A DNA stretch of 63,904 bases from Planctomycetales bacterium (GTDB lineage Bacteria; Planctomycetota; Planctomycetia; Isosphaerales; Isosphaeraceae). The notes below the pieces were generated by a model, which did no database searches, was not told where the DNA came from, and saw nothing but the letters and a program-made list of their open reading frames with translations. The stretch covers positions 1 to 63,904 of the forward strand of contig DAIDHX010000240.1 of assembly GCA_027451885.1 (NCBI GenBank). The letters run 5' to 3'. The position numbers were made by a program, and so were the translations under genes. This document shows, in pieces, positions 1 to 9,264 of the stretch (position 1 is its first letter; the number at the start of each line of letters is the position of its first letter).

Positions 1-22
1 GGATTTCGGGCCGACTTCTGGG

Positions 23-3000
23 GTGAACATCGGCAGCATCACGGTGTTCGCTCGCAACCACAATCCGAACCAGTCGATCGTGATCGCGTCGACAGGCGAG
101 GGAGATACCCAGTCGCCTGGCGTGGGTTTCCTGATTTCTCAGGACGGCGGGGCGACCTGGAATCTCTACGATAGCACGACGAATGTCGATGCCAATGGCA
201 ATATCCTGCCGATCAACTCGCCGCTCCGGGATCGAGCGTTCGTGGGTTCCTATTCCTACAAAGTTGTGGTTGATCCGACGCCGACGCCTTCGGGCGGAGT
301 GATCATCTACGCCGCGATCAGCGGCAACAATGGCGGCATCTGGCGCAGCGAAAACACGGGTGCAACCTGGACGAAGATGCTCTCAGGCCAGGCGACCGAC
401 GTGGTTCTCGATCCGAATAGCGGCGTGGTTCTCGATCCGAACTCGCAGGTTGGTACCCACGGCAATCTTCAGGTTGTCTACGCCGCGATTCGGGGCGTGG
501 GCGTCTACATGAGCCCCAACCAGGGCCAGGTTTGGAATCAGATCAACGGCGGCATCGGCAATCCGTTGATCGTCGATCTGAAGTCGTTCAAGAATGTGAA
601 TCCGACGAACGGACTGAATCCGAGCGGCGGGGGCGGCCGGATCGAGCTTGCCGTCCCCCCCTCGACCGGCAACGCCGCTGAAGACGCCCAGTACGCCGGC
701 TGGTTGTATGCCGTGGTCACCACCCCGGGCGTGGTGAGCGGCACGCTCTACGGCATCTTCGTAACCAAGGACTTCGGCCAGAACTGGACTCAGATCCGGA
801 TCCCCACAGCCGGTCCCACGGGTACTGGTCCGTCGAGCTTCGCGCAGGCGATCCCCTCGAACAACACCACACTCCCGGATTATCCGATCCTTGGCAATCC
901 CACGCAGGGGGGCCAGGGCAACTACGACATGACCCTGATCGTTGATCCAACCAATCCGGCTGTGATCTACGTGGGCGGCCAGAAGTCCGGTGGGCAGACA
1001 GGTCTCATTCGCATCGACACCACCACGCTTTGGGATGCCCATGCCCTGGTGCCTTTCTCAAATAGCGCCCCGGGTGGCGGTGCGCTCACTCTGGCGTCGA
1101 CCGGGCCGGCGGCGATCGACTCCAATCAGTCGACTCCGCTTTCCCAGGTCAATGGGTCCTTCTCGAGCAACTATTACTTCAACTATATCCGCGACCCAGC
1201 CGGTCCGTTCGTCTCAGACGCCACGCTGAGCGTCTTTAACTACTCCGGCTTCACCAATAACGGCGCGGGGGTGACGTGGATTCCGTTCGACATGGGCGGG
1301 ACCGACTATCATCGTGTCGCGGCCATGATCGACCCCACCACGGGCCTGCCGCGGCTCATTTTCGGCAACGACCAGGGCCTCTGGAGCGTGCTTGACAACA
1401 ACGGCTCGTTCCAGACCCAGATCGGATCGAACGTTGCCGAGCCAGGCATGAATCGCAACGGCAACTTGCAGATCACGCAGTTCTACTACGGTGCGGCACA
1501 GCCTTCGACCGCGGCCGCCCAGATTGCCGGCGCGATGTTCTACGGCGGTGCGCAGGATAACGGCGGGCCCGTCTCTGATCCGAATGTGATCAACAACGGC
1601 AACATCACGTGGGCTGGCCCTCAAGGTGATGCCAGCGGCGTGGTCACCGACCAGCAAGGGTCTGGTTATGCGTACCAGTGGTTCTGGCCCTGCTGCGGCG
1701 GCAATAGCACCGACTTCTTCCAGTACATCCCGCCTGGACTTTCCGGAACCGGGCTGGGGACAGGGTACCTGGGTCGAACGTTCGGTTTGCTGCAGGCGTC
1801 TGGCGGCCTGCTTACGCCCGATCCGCAGTGGCCTTACCTCGGCGGCGGCAACCTTGGCATCAACCCCGTGAACGGCCAGGATGTGCTGATCAGTTCAAAC
1901 GTCGGCCGGGTGTTCGCCACCCAGAACGGCGGCGTGACTTGGTTCGACATCGGCGATCCGAGCGTATTCGGCAATCCAGGCTCGTTCAGTCTGGCGCTGA
2001 CCTATGGCGCGCCTGATCCCAACGCTCCCGAGGGTGTCGGCAACCTGGGGAACTTCATTTACGTCGGCACGCAAACCGGCCAGATTTATGTCACCCAGGA
2101 CGGCGGCGGCAGCGGGACGTCGAACGGCTGGATCAATGTCTCGACGGGTCTCGACGGCTCGCCGGTCCAGCAAATCATCACCAACCCTAATCGCGGCAGC
2201 CACGCGGCCTTCGCGGTCACCAGCACCGGCGTTTTCTACATTGCCGACTCCATCCCCTCGGCCTCGAATCCAACGCCGACCTGGGTCAACATCACCAGCA
2301 ACCTGCATACGCTCACGTACTCGATCTTCGGGCAGAGCTACAATCCGACAACCGATCCGAATTCCCAGCCGTACTTCCAGGCTCAGGGATTGTCATCGAT
2401 TGCCGCCGACTGGCGTTACCTGATCCCTGACAATCCGTCGGACCCGAACACGGGATATCATCCGGTTCTCTACGTCGGCGCGAATTCCGGTGTCTATCAA
2501 TCCGTTGACGACGGCCAAACCTGGACGCTGTTCCCCTCGACGACCTTCGGCGCGGTGACCAACGGCGGCTATCTGCCGCACGCGTCGGTGACCTCGCTGA
2601 GCCTCTCGCTGGGCAACATCGACTCCAACACTGGGTTCTCGACGCTGGCCGGGCCATACGCTCCGAGCAATCCCACGACCCAGGCCAACGCCGATCCCAA
2701 CACACTCATGGCGGCGACTTACGGCCGCGGCGAGTTCGCAATCAACCTGGCGCCTCTGGTGTTCCCGAACGCGACCGGGCTTGCGCCCTCGAGCGTCTCC
2801 GGGACCGCTCCCGACGGCACTCCGCTTGTCACCACCGCGACGCCGACGTTCACCGGGCTTTCGGAAACGTCGCTCTACGGTAACGCCACGCATATCACGA
2901 TCGAGGACATCACAAATCCGGCCAATCCCCGGATCATCGGTGGATTCGATCCCTCGAACCTCGCCGGTACGAACGTCGCCGCGAACTGGACCGACGCCTT

Positions 3001-5236
3001 CGGCCAGTTCTCGATCACGATTAACTCCGGCTCGTATACCACCAACGGGCTCAAAACGGTCGAGATCTTCGCGACCGACAACGCCGGCTCGGTGGGGAAC
3101 AAGGTCACGATCCAGTTCACGCTCAACGCCCCGAACATCGCGCCGCCCGCGCCCCCCACAACGCCGACCCTGGCTCTTGCGGGTTACGACGTCACAGGTG
3201 CGCCGGGGTACACAAACGTGGCCACGCCGAGTTTCGTCGGTGTCACCAGCCCGGGCGTCACCGTTGAGCTGCTCCAGGGCAACGGCCAGCCGTTCAGCCC
3301 AGTTGTTACGACCACGAGCGACCCCATCACGGGCGCGTTCACACTCACGTTCCCGAACCCAACCGCCGCCTCGGGAACATTCACTGTCGAGGCCGTGGCC
3401 ACGAACGCCGTTGGATCCAGCGGCGACAGCACCCCGGTGACCTTCACCATCATTCTGGGCCAGCCGCCGGCACCCGCGAACTTCCGCCTCTCGCCCGCTT
3501 CCGATACTGGGATCGTCGGCGACTCCACCACGTCCGATCGGACCCCGGTCTTCGTTGGCACAACCGAAGCCAACGCCACGGTCGATCTTTATGTGTCCGG
3601 ATCGTCCACGGTCTGGGATACGGTCACGGCGGATGCGAACGGAAACTTCTCCGTCCAGTTGCCGTACACGCTCTCGACGGGTGCGATCGGCCTGTTCGTC
3701 AAGGCGGTCGATCTGGCCGGCAATCAGTCGAACGCGAGCAATACGCTCAACCTGATGATCGTTTCGACCACGTCCGACTACAACGGCACGGGTGTTTCCG
3801 ACCCAGCCGTCTTCAATCGGAACACGACGGCGAATCAGCTCAACTGGCTGGTGCAGACGGCGGGCACAGCCCCTCCGCCCTGGTTCGGCCCAAGTGGAAC
3901 ACCCTTTGCCCTGGGCGCCTCGAACGTCGTTCCTTTCCAGGGCGACTTCAACGGCGACGGCCAGACCGACCTGGCGTACTACTCGCTCTCGACGGCGACC
4001 TGGACCATCGACGTTTCGCCCAACGGTGCGACCTCGAGTTTCGTGTTAGGCACACCGAATTCGAGCGTGCCGGTCGTGGGCAACTTCGACCCCAACGCAC
4101 CCACCGAAGCCGCCGTCTTCACGATCGTGAACGGGCAGGGGGTCTGGTCGATCGCGACCGCCGCCTCCGGCCTGCGAACCGTCAACTTCGGCCAGGCGGG
4201 CGATATCCCGGTCCCCGGTAATTACGACGGACTGGGCTACGACGAGCTCGCGGTCTATCGCCCGAGCAACGGCGATATCTACGTGCTACAGCCGAGCGGT
4301 TCCATCGAAACCCTCAACCTCGGCGTGAGCTCCTCGCCTGACCTGGCGAGCCTCGTGCCGGTACCCGCCGCGTACGATAACCTGGCTTACTTCAACGCGG
4401 GCCAGGCGGAGCGTACCGAGGCCGCGGTTTTCGATCCGACAACCGGCGTTTTCACCATCCTGGGACCGGCGGGTGTCTACACGGTCAGCGGCTTCCCCAT
4501 CGGCTCGATCCCCGCTCCGGCGGACTACGCTGGCACGGGCTCGGCCCAGCCGGTTGTTTACACGCCGACGAACGGCGAGTTCATCGGAACAGGGGGCACG
4601 ATCGTGGCCACGCTGGGTGGCACGGGCGACATTCCCCTGACCGCGCCGCTGTCCTACCGCTTGCCCGCCGATCCACCCGCAACCGCGCCCGGCGGCTCGA
4701 CCGGCACGGGTTCCACCGGCACCGGCTCAACGGGGACTGGAACGACCGGAACCGGTTCCACCGGTACCGGCACAACCGGCACCGGCTCGACCGGAACCAC
4801 TCCCACGACGACCGGTTCGACAGGAACATCGTCGTCGTCTCCAGGTCAGGGTACAACGACCCCGCCGAGCACAGGCACAACCAACAACACCAACCCGACA
4901 CCGCCGCCGGCCCAGAATCCAACTGCGCCCGTGCCCGTTCCCACGAGCGGCTCGCAAGGCAAGTCGAAGGGGCGTCATAAGGCGTTCCACCGCCCGGCTC
5001 CCAAGCCCACGCAGCACAAGAAGCCCGCGCCCCACGCGAAGGGCATCGCCCACAAGCCGGCCCTGGCTCACCATCCCAAGGTCGTGCACCGGGTGAAGGT
5101 CGTTATGCATCACCACACACCGGTACACGTGCAGCACTCAGCCGCTCATTCGAGCGTCGCACACGCCATGGCCATTGATCTGGCTCTGGCCGATGTCCAC
5201 GTCAACCTTCGCAAGCACGACAAGCATCACGCTTGA
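23..5236 (+). CDS. Giant secreted beta-propeller / Ig-like / VCBS-type protein (5' end outside window)
   Basis: The frame is open to the left edge (no stop from base 2), so the GTG at 23 is only the first start inside the window and the true N-terminus, probably with a signal peptide, is missing. The first ~910 residues carry repeated Asp-box (BNR) motifs such as SQDGGATW, SENTGATW, TKDFGQNW, TQNGGVTW and SVDDGQTW, typical of sialidase/VPS10-like beta-propellers. Residues ~920-1250 hold three Ig-like segments rich in Gly, Thr and Asn. Residues ~1255-1540 contain repeats of the type GDFNGDGQTDLAYY and GNYDGLGYDELAVY, resembling FG-GAP/VCBS blades. A Gly-Ser-Thr linker (~1557-1605) leads to a basic tail of ~95 residues with 19 histidines. 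It is probably exported and surface-associated; no catalytic site is recognised, so it may be an adhesin or structural protein. The gene ends at a strong hairpin. Confidence 0.85.
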   Translation: MNIGSITVFARNHNPNQSIVIASTGEGDTQSPGVGFLISQDGGATWNLYDSTTNVDANGNILPINSPLRDRAFVGSYSYKVVVDPTPTPSGGVIIYAAISGNNGGIWRSENTGATWTKMLSGQATDVVLDPNSGVVLDPNSQVGTHGNLQVVYAAIRGVGVYMSPNQGQVWNQINGGIGNPLIVDLKSFKNVNPTNGLNPSGGGGRIELAVPPSTGNAAEDAQYAGWLYAVVTTPGVVSGTLYGIFVTKDFGQNWTQIRIPTAGPTGTGPSSFAQAIPSNNTTLPDYPILGNPTQGGQGNYDMTLIVDPTNPAVIYVGGQKSGGQTGLIRIDTTTLWDAHALVPFSNSAPGGGALTLASTGPAAIDSNQSTPLSQVNGSFSSNYYFNYIRDPAGPFVSDATLSVFNYSGFTNNGAGVTWIPFDMGGTDYHRVAAMIDPTTGLPRLIFGNDQGLWSVLDNNGSFQTQIGSNVAEPGMNRNGNLQITQFYYGAAQPSTAAAQIAGAMFYGGAQDNGGPVSDPNVINNGNITWAGPQGDASGVVTDQQGSGYAYQWFWPCCGGNSTDFFQYIPPGLSGTGLGTGYLGRTFGLLQASGGLLTPDPQWPYLGGGNLGINPVNGQDVLISSNVGRVFATQNGGVTWFDIGDPSVFGNPGSFSLALTYGAPDPNAPEGVGNLGNFIYVGTQTGQIYVTQDGGGSGTSNGWINVSTGLDGSPVQQIITNPNRGSHAAFAVTSTGVFYIADSIPSASNPTPTWVNITSNLHTLTYSIFGQSYNPTTDPNSQPYFQAQGLSSIAADWRYLIPDNPSDPNTGYHPVLYVGANSGVYQSVDDGQTWTLFPSTTFGAVTNGGYLPHASVTSLSLSLGNIDSNTGFSTLAGPYAPSNPTTQANADPNTLMAATYGRGEFAINLAPLVFPNATGLAPSSVSGTAPDGTPLVTTATPTFTGLSETSLYGNATHITIEDITNPANPRIIGGFDPSNLAGTNVAANWTDAFGQFSITINSGSYTTNGLKTVEIFATDNAGSVGNKVTIQFTLNAPNIAPPAPPTTPTLALAGYDVTGAPGYTNVATPSFVGVTSPGVTVELLQGNGQPFSPVVTTTSDPITGAFTLTFPNPTAASGTFTVEAVATNAVGSSGDSTPVTFTIILGQPPAPANFRLSPASDTGIVGDSTTSDRTPVFVGTTEANATVDLYVSGSSTVWDTVTADANGNFSVQLPYTLSTGAIGLFVKAVDLAGNQSNASNTLNLMIVSTTSDYNGTGVSDPAVFNRNTTANQLNWLVQTAGTAPPPWFGPSGTPFALGASNVVPFQGDFNGDGQTDLAYYSLSTATWTIDVSPNGATSSFVLGTPNSSVPVVGNFDPNAPTEAAVFTIVNGQGVWSIATAASGLRTVNFGQAGDIPVPGNYDGLGYDELAVYRPSNGDIYVLQPSGSIETLNLGVSSSPDLASLVPVPAAYDNLAYFNAGQAERTEAAVFDPTTGVFTILGPAGVYTVSGFPIGSIPAPADYAGTGSAQPVVYTPTNGEFIGTGGTIVATLGGTGDIPLTAPLSYRLPADPPATAPGGSTGTGSTGTGSTGTGTTGTGSTGTGTTGTGSTGTTPTTTGSTGTSSSSPGQGTTTPPSTGTTNNTNPTPPPAQNPTAPVPVPTSGSQGKSKGRHKAFHRPAPKPTQHKKPAPHAKGIAHKPALAHHPKVVHRVKVVMHHHTPVHVQHSAAHSSVAHAMAIDLALADVHVNLRKHDKHHA
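4691..4800 (+). repeat. In-frame GSTGTG-type tandem repeat (about 18-bp period)
   Basis: Degenerate units encoding Gly-Ser-Thr-Gly-Thr-Gly are repeated about six times, with Ser/Thr swaps, inside the giant secreted protein. The unit is 18 nt. Codons vary between units, so the protein repeat is better kept than the DNA repeat. It forms a flexible linker before the histidine-rich tail. Confidence 0.8.
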
Positions 5237-5273
5237 TCGGAGTTGACTCCGGGTCCTCAAGTGTCTTGAAAAT

Positions 5274-5334
5274 GCGGGGCAGGGGAGACGGCCGGTTCCA
5301 GAGGCGGCCGACTCTCCTGGCCCCGCGTTCTTTT
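5274..5334. terminator. Bidirectional hairpin terminator between convergent genes
   Basis: A long imperfect inverted repeat has its left arm at 5274-5294 (GCGGGGC, then AGGGGAGACGGCCG), a 10-nt loop, and its right arm at 5305-5326 (CGGCCGACTCTCC, then TGGCCCCGC). It is followed by GTTCTTTT on the plus strand and by CATTTTC on the minus strand. It lies between the stop of the giant secreted protein and the stop of the amidohydrolase, so it can serve both transcripts. Confidence 0.75.
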
Positions 5335-5357
5335 GCGGAGTCCAGCGCGAAGCGTGA

Positions 5358-6722
5358 CTACCTGCCCGGGTTCGCATGCGAGTCCGCGACTGGCGACTTC
5401 ACGATCTTGCCTTCCTTGATCACCAGGATGACCCGCTCGGTGACCGTGATATCTTCCGCGGGATTGCCAGGCATGGCCACGATGTCCGCGAACTTGCCCG
5501 GTTCCAGCGAACCCGTCTTCTGCGCGATGCCAAGCAATTCCGCATCAACCGAGGTGGCGGACTTGATTGCCGCGAGAGGGGCCATGCCGAGTGAAGCCAT
5601 GAGCTTGAACTCCTGCGCGTTGAGGCCATGAGGCGACACGCCGGAATCGGTTCCAAAGCCGATTTTCACTCCAAAGGAGAGTGCTGACTTGAACATGCGT
5701 GTGCGCGCGGCGAGCGCGGCCTTGCCCTTGGCCGCGATCTCGGGCGGAAGCTTCTCGAGCCTGCCCCCCACCCACTCTCCCGCCAGCAAGGTCGGCACCA
5801 GGTAAGTTCCGCGTTCCTTCATGAGCGCGAGCGTCTCGTCGCTCAAAAACGAGCCATGCTCGATCGAATCCACGCCCGCGAGAATGGCATCCCTCGCCGC
5901 GCGATCTCCATGGCAATGCGCGGCGACCTTCTTGCGCAGACGATGCGCTTCTTCGATGAGCGCCTTCATCTCCTCGAGCGTGAGCTGTGGCGTGTCGACC
6001 TCGTCCGCCAGCGAAAGCACCCCGCCGGACGCGCAGAACTTGATCACATCCGCACCCTGTTTGACCTGGTAGCGAACGGCCTCGCGAAATCCGTCGGGGC
6101 CGTGGGCGATTCCCTCCCGCTCGCGATCTTCGCGAATCAGAAGGTCATGCCGCAGCCCGGCCGTATCCGCGTGGCCGCCCCGAGCGCCCAGCGCATGCAC
6201 AGCCACCAGCATTCGCGGGCCAGGAACCAGCCCGCGCGCGATCGCATTCCTGAGCCCCACATCGAGACAGTCCGTGCTCCCCACGTCGCGCACCGTCGTG
6301 AACCCAGCCTCGATGGTCCTCCGAGCATTGACCGTCGACTCGATCGCCTGTTCCGCCAGCTCGCGGCGGAATCCGTTTATGAACCAGTCCTTCCAATCGT
6401 CGGAGTAATTAATGGTCACATGACTATGGGCGTCGATAAACCCGGGCGCCAGCGTGGCGTCCCCCAGGTCGATCACCTTGGCACCCGCGGGCACACCAAT
6501 TCCCGACCCGACCGCGGCGATCCTCGCCCCTTCAATCACCACCACACCGTTCTGCACAAGCGCATCACCCTTGCCGTCGTAAAGCCGGGCCGCGCGGAGA
6601 ACGATCGGCGCTGGCTTCTGAGGCTGAGCCAGAGCAGGGGGGGGCGGAGCGCAGAACGCGAGGCTCAGGCTCGCCGCGGCTTCAAGCCCCCAGATCCAGG
6701 CCGAACGGGCAATCGACTTCAT
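5358..6722 (-). CDS. Secreted amidohydrolase (imidazolonepropionase / prolidase-like)
   Basis: A 454-residue metal-dependent hydrolase of the amidohydrolase superfamily. The N-terminus has a Lys/Arg start and a hydrophobic stretch ending in a small-residue region (PPPPALAQ), a probable signal peptide, so the enzyme likely works outside the cytoplasm. Metal-site motifs appear in order: DAHSHV (~residue 100), IKFCASGG (candidate bridging Lys), AAHCHGD, SIEHGSF and GTDSG. The C-terminus (TGSLEPGKFADIVAMPGNP) is the usual closing beta-sandwich of this family. Family members cleave Xaa-Pro or other dipeptides or cyclic amides; the substrate cannot be read from sequence. It lies 45 bp downstream of a small membrane protein gene, probably in one transcript. 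Confidence 0.9.
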   Translation of the reverse strand: MKSIARSAWIWGLEAAASLSLAFCAPPPPALAQPQKPAPIVLRAARLYDGKGDALVQNGVVVIEGARIAAVGSGIGVPAGAKVIDLGDATLAPGFIDAHSHVTINYSDDWKDWFINGFRRELAEQAIESTVNARRTIEAGFTTVRDVGSTDCLDVGLRNAIARGLVPGPRMLVAVHALGARGGHADTAGLRHDLLIREDREREGIAHGPDGFREAVRYQVKQGADVIKFCASGGVLSLADEVDTPQLTLEEMKALIEEAHRLRKKVAAHCHGDRAARDAILAGVDSIEHGSFLSDETLALMKERGTYLVPTLLAGEWVGGRLEKLPPEIAAKGKAALAARTRMFKSALSFGVKIGFGTDSGVSPHGLNAQEFKLMASLGMAPLAAIKSATSVDAELLGIAQKTGSLEPGKFADIVAMPGNPAEDITVTERVILVIKEGKIVKSPVADSHANPGR

Positions 6723-6767
6723 GGTGCACTCGCTTCGAAAGACTCGGCCGGATCTCGTGCCCCGGCG

Positions 6768-7082
6768 CTAGTAATAAACCACCGCCATCCCCGCCATGAG
6801 GAGCATCCAGAAGAGGAAACCCTCGTCAAACCGAGCCAGCAGCCGGAAATAAACCACGCCCAGAATCGCCGTCTTGAACCAGAACATCTTCCATGTTCCA
6901 AGGTCGGCGTTGGGCTGAGGGGCGACAAACCAGACCCAGCTCAGAAACATCACGCCCGCCGCGTAGAGCAGCCCCAGGAATAGCCAGTGCTTCTGCAGCG
7001 TCTCGTATTTGACGAACGAATGGACAAGACCATAGAAAAAGGCCGCCTTGATCGCCAGGTAGTACACGTTCAGGATCATCAT
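6768..7082 (-). CDS. Small membrane protein of unknown function
   Basis: 104 residues with three to four hydrophobic segments (around residues 5-20, 32-52, 68-84 and 88-103) and several Trp/Tyr/Phe residues at the membrane borders. No family is recognised. It sits immediately upstream of the secreted amidohydrolase in the same direction with a 45-bp gap, so co-transcription is likely. The start uses two consecutive Met codons (MMILNVYYL); either could be used. Confidence 0.65.
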   Translation of the reverse strand: MMILNVYYLAIKAAFFYGLVHSFVKYETLQKHWLFLGLLYAAGVMFLSWVWFVAPQPNADLGTWKMFWFKTAILGVVYFRLLARFDEGFLFWMLLMAGMAVVYY

Positions 7083-7774
7083 GGCGTTGACTCAACCGAG
7101 GTTTTAGCTGCCGACCTGGTCCTTATTGGACGGCGCGGGTCGGTGGGAGTCCAGGGGTGAGATCGAGAATCAGCGGCCCAGAAGCGACCCCACGATGCCC
7201 CATGCGTCTGATAATAGATATTATGTTCATATCAAACTACGTCCAGTACGGGGATCATGCCTTGTGAGGCCCTGGAGATTGTAGACCCACGACCAACGAG
7301 CCTACCCGGTCGCCCAGCGCCTGAGCGTGCACGTCCGCTTCCGCGTCCTTCGGGACAGTCTCCAACTGGCGGACGAGGGAAGATTGCCCTCGCAAGGCAT
7401 GACCTCCGGCACCATCCCACGCCTGATTTTCGTTACAACACGCACTCCCTGCGCAGGCCAATCCAGCCCAGCAGAAATCGGGAGGTTCTTGATTCGAGTC
7501 GCGCCAATGTGCGTTAGATTCAGGGTGAGAAGAACCTGGAACGGTGTCCAATCCGTCCGTCTCCCACCTTCCACGACTCACGCAACGCACCTCGACGATT
7601 CCCGAGTCGATGAATCCGAAAAGCCGATGCCGGGCCGGGTCTGAGTACCTGGCCTGCGCTTCGTGTTTGTATCGAGACCGGCTGGGCCAAGGTGTCGTTT
7701 CCGCGCTGACGAAGCGAACCGAGGCGCGTCAGAAAGTGAAGCCGAAGCATGTCAGAAACTGGTGCCACAACCGC

Positions 7775-8017
7775 TGCGCAAAATCGAGCCAGACCTCGTC
7801 AGAACATGAAGCCATTACACGAGAACCGTCGACTGCGAACCGAACCCATTGCGCCCGCGCAGACCGAAGCCAACGGTCCGTGCGAAACGAACCCACCGCG
7901 CCCGCGCAGACCGAACCCAACCGTGCGCAAAATCGAGCCAGGGCGCGCCATAACATGAAGCTCTTACAAGAGAAATGTCGAGTACGAACCGAACCCATTG
8001 CGCCCGCGCAGACCGAA
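7775..8017. repeat. 94-bp direct repeats with a third partial copy
   Basis: Copies at 7775-7868 and 7924-8017 match at 82 of 94 positions by my count. Both end in the same 20-mer region that reads CCCATTGCGCCCGCGCAGAC. A third partial copy of that end lies at 7882-7915. A further weaker echo (CGTCAGAAAGTGAAGCC near 7727 against CGTCAGAACATGAAGCC near 7797) suggests decayed tandem duplication. In one plus frame the unit reads RTEPIAPAQTEP, but there is no sign it is translated. This may be a member of a dispersed intergenic repeat family. Confidence 0.8.
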
Positions 8018-8078
8018 CCCATCATGCGTTGGGCCAGGCCAAAACCACGCCTGGGACAGAGGCAATTCAGTGATCTGA

Positions 8079-8315
8079 GCCGGCGGTCCGCGGCGGGCGC
8101 CCACGCAGATCCTGCGCTGGAACGGTCCGGTTTCTTCAGCCGAGGGCGGCAACACTCGTTGGAAGAAGGTACGACCCGGAAAACCTGTCGCGCATCAGAT
8201 CGTTGAATTCCTGGCTTCACTCCCTGATACTCCGGTTGAGATCCATGGCTCGGCTTACGGGATCGATCGGGAGCTTGAGCTTGCGGTTCGCACCGGACGG
8301 GACACGCTCGATTGA
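8079..8315 (+). pseudogene. Possible remnant of a coding sequence (about 78 codons, no start)
   Basis: A frame open from after a stop at 8076 to TGA at 8313-8315 reads like real protein in its last ~60 codons: it includes KPVAHQIVEFLASLPDTPVE and ends AVRTGRDTLD. It has no ATG/GTG start with a ribosome site, and upstream it runs into the repeat region. I do not recognise the family. It could be the 3' end of a gene destroyed by the repeat-associated rearrangement, or chance. Confidence 0.25.
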
Positions 8316-8457
8316 TTCGAAGTGATTCTGGGAACTCGGCCTGGAGATCGGTGCACCGCCGTCGACGAGAATCGTTTTCGAGGCATTTCCTGGGGTCCGC
8401 GATCCGCCCGTGTTCGGCGGATGGTTAGCCTGTAATTCGATCCGTGAGCGCGAATTC

Positions 8458-9237
8458 ATGCCGCTTGTTCAATCGACAATGGAAGGCCCGGTCGGCACGA
8501 TCACGCTCGCGTATCTCGAGAAGCACAACGCGCTCGGCAAGGCCCTCATCGAGGAGTTGCTCGGAGGAATTGCGTCGTTACTGGCTCAAGAGGCACGCGT
8601 GATCATTCTGCGGGCGCCCCGGGGTGCGAAGGTCTGGTCGGCTGGTCACGATGTCCGCGAGCTTCCGACCGACGGACGCGATCCACTGACATATGATGAC
8701 CCGCTGCGCAGGGCGGTGCGCGGCATCAAGGAAACGCCCGCGCCTGTGATTGCGATGGTCGAGGGGAGCGTGTGGGGAGGAGCGTGTGAGCTTGTCATGT
8801 CCTGCGATCTTGTCGTCGCTTCCGAGCAGTCCACGTTCGCCCTCACACCCGCCAAGCTCGGCGTGCCGTATGACGTCGCCGGCGTTTTGAACTTCATGCG
8901 GTCGGCGAATCTCGCGTTTATCAAGGAGATGCTTTTCACAGCAGAGCCGATCGCTGCCAAACGCGCCTGTGCGTTCGGGCTTGTGAATCACGTTGTGCCG
9001 GTGGAGGAGCTCGAGGCGACGACGAATCGACTGGCGGGGGCGATGACACGGAATTCGCCGCATGTGATCGCCCTGCTCAAAGAAGAGTTGCACGTTCTTG
9101 CGGCTGCGACGCCCCTCGATCCGGAGGCCTTTGAGCGAATCCAGTCGCTCCGGCGCAGAATCTATGACAGTGCGGATTACCAGGAAGGAATCCGTGCCTT
9201 TCTCGAACGGCGGGCCCCGCGCTTCGAGGGACGCTAG
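8458..9237 (+). CDS. scpB: Methylmalonyl-CoA decarboxylase (crotonase family)
   Basis: A 259-residue crotonase-fold enzyme closely resembling E. coli ScpB/YgfG, which decarboxylates (R)-methylmalonyl-CoA to propionyl-CoA. Diagnostic stretches are KVWSAGHDVRELPTDGRDPL, MVEGSVWGGACELVMSCDLV (oxyanion-hole Gly-Gly) and KLGVPYDVAG, whose Tyr matches the proposed active-site Tyr of YgfG. The C-terminal part (LDPEAFERIQSLRRRIYDSA, DYQEGIRAFLE) is also conserved. The ATG at 8458 matches the family N-terminus; an in-frame GTG at 8410 adds residues with no family match. The gene is followed 27 bp later by mutA, so the three genes form a succinyl-CoA / methylmalonyl-CoA / propionyl-CoA module as in the E. 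coli scp locus. Confidence 0.92.
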   Translation: MPLVQSTMEGPVGTITLAYLEKHNALGKALIEELLGGIASLLAQEARVIILRAPRGAKVWSAGHDVRELPTDGRDPLTYDDPLRRAVRGIKETPAPVIAMVEGSVWGGACELVMSCDLVVASEQSTFALTPAKLGVPYDVAGVLNFMRSANLAFIKEMLFTAEPIAAKRACAFGLVNHVVPVEELEATTNRLAGAMTRNSPHVIALLKEELHVLAAATPLDPEAFERIQSLRRRIYDSADYQEGIRAFLERRAPRFEGR

Positions 9238-9264
9238 CGATGGCCTTCGGGAGTTACCCCGCGC

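Larger units (their letters stand above)
7083..8457. other. Long intergenic region with repeats, no convincing gene
   Basis: About 1.4 kb lies between divergently oriented genes. Open frames on both strands here (for example 7544-8206 plus and 7729-8220 minus) give low-complexity Arg/Pro/Cys-rich translations typical of chance frames in high-GC repeats. The middle contains a 94-bp direct repeat and a third partial copy, annotated separately. The first ~150 bases upstream of the minus-strand operon are comparatively AT-rich (ATAATAGATATTATG around 7211-7225) and may hold its promoter. Confidence 0.6.

Noticed and set aside
5856-6983. 375-codon plus-strand frame opposite the amidohydrolase
   Set aside because: Composition is Arg/His/Pro-rich and it covers two well-supported minus-strand genes.
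7775-8017. Possible CRISPR array
   Set aside because: Only two full copies of a 94-bp unit with about 13 percent divergence and a partial third; repeats are too long and spacers are not regular, and no cas gene is present.
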